Below are positions 15,802-22,250 of a stretch of DNA of 59,745 nucleotides, piece after piece. Where the stretch lies: assembly GCA_017634455.1 (NCBI GenBank), contig JAGBNK010000033.1, forward strand, positions 1 through 59,745, written 5' to 3'. The translations under genes and the position numbers were made by a program. The notes below the pieces were generated by a model. The model was not told where the DNA came from and made no database searches. It saw only the letters and a list, made by a program, of their open reading frames with translations. Source of the stretch: Lachnospiraceae bacterium (GTDB lineage Bacteria > Bacillota > Clostridia > Lachnospirales > Lachnospiraceae). Every line of letters begins with the position of its first letter. Positions within the stretch are counted from its first letter, which is position 1.

Positions 15802-16677
15802 TCACCCTTCAAGCTTTATCTGCCTCCTCTTAATCAAAAACATCACAATTCCCGCGCCACAGATAATGACATATCCAATATAACTGTATACATCCGGCAT
15901 TTCTCCCAGGAAAATCATTCCAAGCATCGTCGCAAATATTATCTGAGTATAATCATATACCGAGATTTCCGCCGCTGGAGCATGGGAATAGGCTGCTGTA
16001 ATTGAAAATTGTCCTAAAGTCGCTGATAATCCAGCTCCCATAAGTGATAGTAATTGCATTATGCTCATTGGTTCGTAATGATATATCATAAATGGAACTG
16101 AACTCAGGCATGAAAAAGCTGAAAAGAAAAATACAATCAACGGTCCCGGCGCTCCATGAGTGCTGGCAAGTCTTACATTGGTATATGCAAGTCCTGCACC
16201 AAGTCCACCCATCAATCCAATAATAGCAGGAAATGTGTCGAACCCGTTCATTCCCGGTTTCAAAATAAATAATGCCCCCACAAATGCGGTAATCACACAC
16301 ATTAATTGATAAGGCTTAATCTTCTCCCCCATAATCAAAAACGAGAATAGAATCGCAAAAAATGGCGATAGTTTATTAAGCATAGATGCATCCGCTATAT
16401 ACAGTTTTGATATTGCATAGAAATTACAAAAGATTCCAATAGTACCCGCAAAGGATCTCATGAATAAATATTTAAAAGTCCCCTGTGGAATTCTAAAAGA
16501 AATCTTCTGCTTAAGCATAACACCTACAGCAAAAAACATCGCCACAAAATTTCTAAAAAATGCTTTTTGAAATGTAGGTAAATCTCCCGCTGTCTTCACA
16601 AACAGATTCATAAAAGCGAATCCGATTGCCGCCAGTATTATATATATTATGCCCTTATATCTCTCATTAATTTTCAT
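15802..16677 (-). CDS. EamA/DMT-family transporter
   Basis: A 291-aa integral membrane protein with ten predicted helices and the two-fold EamA repeat: YIILAAIGFAFMNLFVKTAG near the start, and GLGAGLAYTNVRLAS at the beginning of the second half. It ends with a basic cytosolic tail KRRQIKLEG. Members export metabolites such as amino acids, but the substrate cannot be read from sequence. It lies upstream of the sulfoquinovose operon on the same strand but with its own terminator repeats, so a role in exporting the sulfonate product is only a possibility. Confidence 0.85.
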   Translation of the reverse strand: MKINERYKGIIYIILAAIGFAFMNLFVKTAGDLPTFQKAFFRNFVAMFFAVGVMLKQKISFRIPQGTFKYLFMRSFAGTIGIFCNFYAISKLYIADASMLNKLSPFFAILFSFLIMGEKIKPYQLMCVITAFVGALFILKPGMNGFDTFPAIIGLMGGLGAGLAYTNVRLASTHGAPGPLIVFFFSAFSCLSSVPFMIYHYEPMSIMQLLSLMGAGLSATLGQFSITAAYSHAPAAEISVYDYTQIIFATMLGMIFLGEMPDVYSYIGYVIICGAGIVMFLIKRRQIKLEG

Positions 16678-16734
16678 TTATAATAATCGCTCTCTTATCT
16701 ATTATTGCAATATGCACATCTATCAATGGCACTA

Positions 16735-17583
16735 TCAGCCTTCGAGCAAATTGTTCATATACTCCATCTTGGATTCCGCCTGATATATAAGCTTACTGCA
16801 TTCTAACAATTCACCAGAGAAATCCACCCCGATATCTGTATACAGCGACTTATATTTGATATCATGTTCCAGGCTGGCCCACATATCCATAGCCTCTGTT
16901 CTAATTTGTAATTCAACAGGAACCATCTGTTTCTTGTTCATGAAATATACTGGAACACGAATTATCATATGTAAGCTTCTATAACCATTCGGCTTAGGAT
17001 TTGCAATATAATCCTTTACCTCCATTACATGAATATCATCTTGTGCCTCAATTCGCTCTTTTATCAAGTATACATCTTTTATGTAAGGGCACACAACTCT
17101 AATACCCGCTATATCATATATATTGTTGCAGGCCTCAGACAGAGACAAGCTTAGATCTTTCTTCTCCAGTTTGCCCAATATACTCTTCATGGATTTCAAT
17201 CTGGTATCTATATGATGAATCGGATTTCTCAAGCCTCGATATTTAAACTCATCTTTTATAACATTTAATCTGCTCTCGGTTGTATTCATCGCCGCATGAT
17301 ACATACGCAGGATTGGTTCCATTGTATGTGAGAACTCCTCATTCAAATCGGCGATCACTTTCATGTCATCTATTATTGTAGCGTTGGTAGGCATGAGCTC
17401 ATATACTTCAATCGTCTCCTCGGCCTCAGTAGAAATAGTTTCTACACTATTTGCATCCAACATCTCATCAGCTATAGAATCTACACTATTTGCATCTAAC
17501 ATATCATCAGATGTAGTTTTCACAATCTTCGCATAATTTATTTTCTGTTTTGTTACATTAATATTTTTCATTTTCTCAACCAT
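16735..17583 (-). CDS. Small alarmone synthetase (RelQ/RelP type) with repetitive N-terminal extension
   Basis: It makes (p)ppGpp from ATP and GTP/GDP in the cytosol. The synthetase domain fills residues 80-282: HIDTRLKSMKSILGKLEKK, DIAGIRVVCPYIKDVYLI, VKDYIANPKPNGYRSLHM, VELQIRTEAMDMWASLEHD. No hydrolase or ACT domain is present. Typical RelQ is about 210 aa. Here roughly 70 acidic residues precede it, including MLDANSV twice (28-34 and 41-47, a 13-residue period). I start at 17581-17583, behind GGAGGG. A longer reading to 17685 would run through the terminator of the next gene. It is probably a stand-alone stress gene. Confidence 0.85.
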   Translation of the reverse strand: MVEKMKNINVTKQKINYAKIVKTTSDDMLDANSVDSIADEMLDANSVETISTEAEETIEVYELMPTNATIIDDMKVIADLNEEFSHTMEPILRMYHAAMNTTESRLNVIKDEFKYRGLRNPIHHIDTRLKSMKSILGKLEKKDLSLSLSEACNNIYDIAGIRVVCPYIKDVYLIKERIEAQDDIHVMEVKDYIANPKPNGYRSLHMIIRVPVYFMNKKQMVPVELQIRTEAMDMWASLEHDIKYKSLYTDIGVDFSGELLECSKLIYQAESKMEYMNNLLEG

Positions 17584-17682
17584 AGTTGTCCCTCCACAAT
17601 ACTCATCTATTATAATTCTTTTATATGATGAGTAAGTGAATTTCAGGTAAAAAAATAATAAACTTTTCTTTATAATTCCATG

Positions 17683-17721
17683 CACTAAAAAAGAGACGAT
17701 TCATTCAAAACCGTCTCTTCT
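17683..17721 (-). terminator. Intrinsic terminator after the 87-aa membrane protein
   Basis: AAGAGACG and CGTCTCTT pair around a 13-base loop, and the minus-strand transcript then reads TTTTTTAG. It lies downstream of the gene at 17800-18063 and upstream of the alarmone synthetase. Confidence 0.75.
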
Positions 17722-17799
17722 AAATCCAATTACATTTATCCTAATTCATCCAGAACTTTTTAACTACACCACTTCAGATTAACTTCGGTCAGTTTTCTA

Positions 17800-18063
17800 T
17801 CACATTGGTCCTAATATATTCTGACCGCCTTTTAATTTCATTTCAGCAACATTCGTCTCGCGTTCAAGACTCTGCATTACATTTTCCCCATTAACAATGC
17901 CGTCTGTAGAATCTGCCGATGCAATATCTCCATCCCATTTTCTCTCTGGAACAGTTCCTGCAAGCTGGCGCTTATAATCCCAGTCTGATACTGCAATAAC
18001 TATAGCCGGAACAAATATTGCCAATGCTACAATTACAATAACAAAAATCAAAGCCGTATTCAT
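17800..18063 (-). CDS. Small single-pass membrane protein
   Basis: An 87-aa protein with one N-terminal membrane helix (residues 3-25, ALIFVIVIVALAIFVPAIVI) and a hydrophilic tail of about 60 residues. No family is recognised. AGGAGGGGGTGACAA precedes the ATG, and a terminator follows, so it is a convincing single gene. It is divergent from the kinase-like gene at 18331. Topology suggests an N-terminal signal anchor with the tail on either side. Confidence 0.65.
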   Translation of the reverse strand: MNTALIFVIVIVALAIFVPAIVIAVSDWDYKRQLAGTVPERKWDGDIASADSTDGIVNGENVMQSLERETNVAEMKLKGGQNILGPM

Positions 18064-18251
18064 TTGTCACCCCCTCCTAAATTTAATACTATTATACTTT
18101 TAATAAATACCTATATTTTAAATACCCCTTATAATCCGATAACTTCACCTCCGGCACAAATATTTACGATTGATAAATTTCCTACAATCATTATATATCA
18201 TTTCCACCAAGGCTTCTATTATAAAAAACCTATAAATACAGGCTTATTTCT

Positions 18252-18280
18252 TTGACACTTATGTTCAGATAATTTATTAT
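18252..18280 (+). promoter_or_regulatory. Sigma-A promoter for the cytidylate-kinase-like gene
   Basis: A perfect TTGACA (18252-18257), a 17-base gap and TATTAT (18275-18280) lie about 50 bases before the start codon at 18331. Confidence 0.75.
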
Positions 18281-18330
18281 TAATATATAAATATTCAAAC
18301 TAATCTACGTGCTTAAAAGGAGGGATGATT

Positions 18331-18930
18331 ATGTATCCAGTAATAACTATAAGCAGAGAATTCGGTAGTGGTGGCCACAGTATCGGAGAAAAAGTTGCAA
18401 AAGAATTAGGCATACCTTTCTATGACGGAGAAATCGTCACAAAAGTTGCTGAAGAGTGTGGCTATGCCAAGGAAGTCATTGAAGATCAGGGGGAATATTC
18501 TTCATCTGCGAGCAAATGGCTTGATATATCAGCAGCCAGTGCAGTATATTTCCAAAGTCCACAGGACACAATATTTATCGCGCAGAAGAAAGTAATCTTA
18601 GATTGTGCAGCCAAAGGTCCATGTGTAATCGTTGGTCGTTGCGCAGACTACATTCTTCGCAAAGAGGATGTTAAATCTCTCAATGTATTTATTCATTCTG
18701 ACTACACTCACAGAAAAGAGCGCGTATTAGAGCGATACGGTGACATCAAAGATGTAAATATTGAAAAGCGTCTCGCTAAGAAGGATAAGCAAAGAAAGAC
18801 TTATTATAAATATTACACTGATAAAAACTGGGGCGATTACAGAAACTATGACCTCAGCCTCGACAGTGGCACCTTAGGTGAAGATGGCTGTGTCAAACTA
18901 ATATGTGAAGTATACCAAAGCATGAATTAA
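18331..18930 (+). CDS. Cytidylate-kinase-like P-loop protein
   Basis: A 199-aa protein of the cytidylate-kinase-like family common in Clostridia. It starts VITISREFGSGGHSIGEKVA, a Walker-A-like loop of the SREFGSGG type. GRCADYILR follows in the middle, and the lid is Arg/Lys-rich (HRKERVLERYGD, then KRLAKKDKQRKTYY). The real cmk is normally about 225 aa with a GPAGAGKS loop, so this is a paralogue whose substrate is unknown. AGGAGG is only one base from an upstream ATG, so the ATG at 18331 is the likely start. It has its own promoter and terminator. Confidence 0.8.
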   Translation: MYPVITISREFGSGGHSIGEKVAKELGIPFYDGEIVTKVAEECGYAKEVIEDQGEYSSSASKWLDISAASAVYFQSPQDTIFIAQKKVILDCAAKGPCVIVGRCADYILRKEDVKSLNVFIHSDYTHRKERVLERYGDIKDVNIEKRLAKKDKQRKTYYKYYTDKNWGDYRNYDLSLDSGTLGEDGCVKLICEVYQSMN

Positions 18931-18956
18931 TTTTTTTCATATTAAACCTCAAAAAG

Positions 18957-18994
18957 ATTCCACCCTTCCATCATGGTTGGGTGGAATTTTTTTA
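18957..18994. terminator. Bidirectional intrinsic terminator
   Basis: ATTCCACCC (18957-18965) and GGGTGGAAT (18979-18987) form a 9-bp stem with T7 on the plus side and T5 on the minus side. It serves the plus-strand kinase-like gene and the convergent membrane-protein gene ending at 18996. Confidence 0.85.
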
Positions 18995-18995
18995 T

Positions 18996-19400
18996 CTAAT
19001 CTTCAACAAACTTTTCTCTTGAAATTAACAATGTAATGGAAATAACAACAAAGCACACAGCCAACCAAAAAATTATCAACAATCCATCTACAGCACTGTC
19101 TTCATGAGATGAAATATAAAATCTCTGCATTGCATTCCGGAATATGTTTATAAATAATACTGTATAAATCGCATCCATAAATATAATAACATATTGCATC
19201 TTGCTTCCCTGCCAATACTTATTTCCAAATAATACAATGCAGGCAATTATTCCAACTAATGTAATAATTCTAATCACTGTTCCCACGATGCCAACGCTCA
19301 TTAACATTTTTATCAAAAAGCTCTGCACAATGACCCATATTAACAGAGATGTTATTATAGCTTCTATATTTACAATTAATAGTTTTCGAATCTTATTCAT
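18996..19400 (-). CDS. Four-helix membrane protein next to a secreted toxin-like protein
   Basis: A 134-aa protein with hydrophobic segments near residues 8-30, 37-58, 68-90 and 105-127 and short charged ends. No family is recognised. It starts ten bases after the stop of the Ntox44-like gene, so the two are cotranscribed. Small membrane proteins in this position are often immunity proteins, which is the best guess here. It could also be a general membrane protein of the same operon. Confidence 0.6.
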   Translation of the reverse strand: MNKIRKLLIVNIEAIITSLLIWVIVQSFLIKMLMSVGIVGTVIRIITLVGIIACIVLFGNKYWQGSKMQYVIIFMDAIYTVLFINIFRNAMQRFYISSHEDSAVDGLLIIFWLAVCFVVISITLLISREKFVED

Positions 19401-19410
19401 AGCTTATACC

Positions 19411-20187
19411 TCAAGATTCATAAAATCCTTGTACTATTGCTCTTTTATCATCCGGTGTATCTTTTGCTCTATTTTTTGCATAACTCACCGCGTCACCACC
19501 TCTTAGCAACGCTTCCTGTGAGAACAAAACTTTGCCAGTAAAGCCATAATTATAATTTCCAAACCACTCTGATGTTCGAATTGCAGATATATTTTTTTGA
19601 TACGCATTCCACTTTTTATAATATGGTGCATATCCATTTCTATTCTTATAGTCCCAATCACCACCTTCTTTCACCTTAGCAACCCAAATAGCAACAGTTG
19701 TTGCATAAGCAGTACTTGGATCAACTGCAGCTAGTGCTTGTAATGTACCAGAAATATAATTCTTATTTTGCAAAGCTATACTATATGCATTTAGCCTCGG
19801 ATATGTAGCATCCAATTCAATATTACATTCATTATTTTTTACCTGTTTATCATAATTGTAAACATTTCTTTCAACATCCTCAGAATCAAACGAAACAAAT
19901 TCTCCCGACTCATTAAAATAACCAACGCCCATATCAACCAATTGATTAACTCTTACTATCTCTTCAACATATTGTTCCGACAATTCATCTTTATTTTGAA
20001 TAAATAAATGCCCTTTCCCATCAATATTATAGTTTCCTTCCTGTATAATTTTTTTATGATAGGAATTATCTAATTTTAATGATATCTCACTGTTCTTAAT
20101 ATTTCCAGCTTCAACATAAGTATTCCCCCAAAAACATACAAACATAAGTACCAACGACATTATCATTATTACTTTTTTATTCTTCAT
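19411..20187 (-). CDS. Secreted protein with a C-terminal Ntox44-like toxin domain
   Basis: The 258-aa protein has a Sec signal peptide (residues 1-27, ending YVEA), a hydrophilic middle of about 110 residues, and a compact C-terminal domain (about 140-258). The latter contains GGDWDYK (175-181), GNYNYGFTGKVLFSQEALL (210 onward) and GGDAVSYAK. That order of WDYK, GNxxYG and a following LL-G motif matches my memory of polymorphic toxin type 44, described as a predicted nuclease. There is no repeat region, LXG or WXG domain, so it would be a simple secreted effector. The flanking four-helix membrane proteins are candidate immunity genes. The ATG follows GGAGGAAATTGTAA. Confidence 0.6.
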   Translation of the reverse strand: MKNKKVIMIMSLVLMFVCFWGNTYVEAGNIKNSEISLKLDNSYHKKIIQEGNYNIDGKGHLFIQNKDELSEQYVEEIVRVNQLVDMGVGYFNESGEFVSFDSEDVERNVYNYDKQVKNNECNIELDATYPRLNAYSIALQNKNYISGTLQALAAVDPSTAYATTVAIWVAKVKEGGDWDYKNRNGYAPYYKKWNAYQKNISAIRTSEWFGNYNYGFTGKVLFSQEALLRGGDAVSYAKNRAKDTPDDKRAIVQGFYES

Positions 20188-20279
20188 TTACAATTTCCTC
20201 CATTTCATTTACTTATATTCTCTACTATCCTCAAAGCTCTAAGAAATTAATCCCTCCTCTCCGCATATACTAGGATAAT

Positions 20280-20708
20280 TTAAACACCTATGTCCCCTTT
20301 ATCCACGCAGCAAAACACATGAAAAGCAATAAATATAAAATACAACACATTCCAATAATTTCCCTGTATCATCATAACCACCAGTTCAATTACTCCATAT
20401 AATCCAAGTAATGTAAATGATACTTTCCACAATTTATTTGATTTATACTTTTCTAAAGCAAGCGCTACAGCTGGCATAATCATTACTGCGACAATCCAAC
20501 AAATGGGTTTGATTCTTTCAAAATCAATTAAGTCATTAGTAATATCTACTATTACAAATATAAGTTCATATATTGAACTCAATAATAGCCCAGAATAGAC
20601 AATTGCATGCATCAATAACTTTTTCCCAGTCAAACTACAAACCATAGATATAATCACTCCAGCAAGCAAAAGCACTCTACCTAATAGTGAGCTTGTCACA
20701 ATACCCAT
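20280..20708 (-). CDS. Membrane protein upstream of the toxin-like gene
   Basis: A 142-aa protein with about four to five hydrophobic segments (near 8-25, 30-52, 70-85, 95-112, 115-132) and no recognised family. AGGAGG precedes the ATG. Its position directly before the Ntox44-like gene on the same strand, and its size and topology like the 134-aa protein on the other side, suggest a paired or duplicated role, perhaps immunity. The two membrane proteins do not look alike in sequence by eye. Confidence 0.55.
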   Translation of the reverse strand: MGIVTSSLLGRVLLLAGVIISMVCSLTGKKLLMHAIVYSGLLLSSIYELIFVIVDITNDLIDFERIKPICWIVAVMIMPAVALALEKYKSNKLWKVSFTLLGLYGVIELVVMMIQGNYWNVLYFIFIAFHVFCCVDKGDIGV

Positions 20709-21009
20709 AATTGTCCTCCTAAATCAAAGCTATTTATTGTTACATCAATCCTTTTAATCATCTCTAATAAATAAAACCACCTCCCAAATAATCGTTATAA
20801 TATATAGACGTTTTTCAGCCTCAAAATGTTCAAGTATTATTTAACAAAAATTCAGTTCATGTTTTGTGCATTATTTAGTCTTGTTCAAATATCAATGCCT
20901 CAATGTATATACTGTTGTTCCTCAGCCACCTGAATACTACCGTCTGGTTATTCAAATCCACTCATTTTGCTATATTGTTAAAATTTTTTTGTATATATTT
21001 TCAAGAGCA
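20709..21009. other. Gene-free AT-rich gap
   Basis: No credible open reading frame or RNA gene is visible. On the minus strand TTGAGG, a 16-base gap and TATTAT near 20810-20840 could be the promoter of the toxin operon. The remainder shows no repeats. Confidence 0.5.
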
Positions 21010-21010
21010 T

Positions 21011-21048
21011 AAAAAAGCGCCTATTTTATCTAAATAAGCGCTATAAAA
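21011..21048 (-). terminator. Intrinsic terminator after the esterase gene
   Basis: AGCGC-TTATTT and AAATA-GGCGCT pair with one mismatch around TATCT, followed on the minus strand by TTTTTTAT. Confidence 0.7.
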
Positions 21049-21057
21049 TAAAATCCA

Positions 21058-22098
21058 TTAATTTGTATTTTCTTCCCAGAAGCTAACAGCTTCATCTATC
21101 CATTTTTCTGCTCTTGTTCCAAGGGCTAAGCCTATACCATGGGGCAGGCCAAAGTATTTACGATATTTATGCGGCACTCCCTGACTCTCAAGAGAATTAA
21201 CCAGCACTTCCGCATGATGAGAAGCAGGAACAAGCACATCCCAACCACCATTGAAAATATAAGTCGGCACATAATCTTCTTCAACCAGATTTTGTACACA
21301 TAAGGAATCCATCTTCTCTTTGGATGGAAACAATCCAAACATATATATAAGTCCACGCTCAGAGAGCCATGCTCCCATCAATCCTTTCCATATATTCCAA
21401 TAAGGATGATCTTTCCAATGGGTGATATTGCTCCATGGATATCCCATTATAAGAGCACCTGGCTTGGTGGTACCATAATCATCATATCCATGATAATGAC
21501 TGCCATAAACCCCTGCCAGATTTCCTCCGGCAGAAAATCCAAACAGAGCATAACCTTTTGTTTCCACATTGTAATCAGATGCATGTTCTTCTATATGCTT
21601 GATGGCCCTAGACAAATCTTCCATAGGTGCATATGGAGAACAATGAAAACGTGTCCTGTACTCCAAGACAAATGCAGTATATCCCATATCATTTAACTTG
21701 GCAGCTACAGGATATCCTTCCTGATATGTCATGCAATGAGCATATCCTCCACCCGGAAGTACGATTGCATACTTCTTCTTTTCTGGACAATCACTCATAA
21801 AAACCGACAGGCGAACTACAGCCAGATTTTTATTATCATTTATCTCCTCCATAGTATACAGAGGAACCTGTCTCAGACGCCCTGCCGACTGCAATTCTTT
21901 CAATCTCTTGCGACCATATTTATATCCCGTGCATTTACTCTCCAATATATACATCCTGATAATGGAGTATGCTGTCAGGAAAAATGTGAACATGAGATAA
22001 ACCGCTATAAAATTGTAAATAATCTCGCCCCAGCTATATCCCGGCATAAAATGAAACACTCTATGATGTGCAACACTAGACAACAATACTAAATTCAT
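21058..22098 (-). CDS. Membrane-anchored alpha/beta hydrolase (esterase, BD-FAE type)
   Basis: A 346-aa protein. An N-terminal hydrophobic segment (about 27-50) anchors it, and an alpha/beta hydrolase domain follows. The oxyanion region is LPGGGYAHC, the nucleophile Ser lies in FGFSAGGNLAG, and the acid and base lie in GGWDVLVPASHH and LPHGIGLALG. This is the acetyl-esterase/lipase group (Aes/BD-FAE), often removing acetyl or feruloyl groups from plant polysaccharide fragments, but the substrate is not readable. It stands alone, with terminators on both sides. The start ATG follows GGAGAGATT. Confidence 0.8.
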   Translation of the reverse strand: MNLVLLSSVAHHRVFHFMPGYSWGEIIYNFIAVYLMFTFFLTAYSIIRMYILESKCTGYKYGRKRLKELQSAGRLRQVPLYTMEEINDNKNLAVVRLSVFMSDCPEKKKYAIVLPGGGYAHCMTYQEGYPVAAKLNDMGYTAFVLEYRTRFHCSPYAPMEDLSRAIKHIEEHASDYNVETKGYALFGFSAGGNLAGVYGSHYHGYDDYGTTKPGALIMGYPWSNITHWKDHPYWNIWKGLMGAWLSERGLIYMFGLFPSKEKMDSLCVQNLVEEDYVPTYIFNGGWDVLVPASHHAEVLVNSLESQGVPHKYRKYFGLPHGIGLALGTRAEKWIDEAVSFWEENTN

Positions 22099-22173
22099 AA
22101 TCTCTCCATCTATACCCTAAAAAACTACAAATCTTATTGGTTCTATCACTTTAATTATCTCTTCAATTATAAC

Positions 22174-22210
22174 ACAAAAAAATGAGCCCGCTATTTCTAG
22201 CGAGCTCATC
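22174..22210 (-). terminator. Intrinsic terminator after the Fe-S/FAD oxidoreductase
   Basis: ATGAGCTCGCTA and TAGCGGGCTCAT pair with one mismatch around GAAA, followed by TTTTTTT on the minus strand. It has an unusually strong stem. Confidence 0.85.
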
Positions 22211-22250
22211 CAATAATCTGTATATTAAATACTTCCCTCGTTAAATCAGA

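Noticed and set aside
15802-16677. EamA transporter as the sulfonate exporter of the sulfoquinovose operon
   Set aside because: It has its own terminator repeats and a further gene with a terminator lies between, so there is no cotranscription and the family does not predict the substrate.
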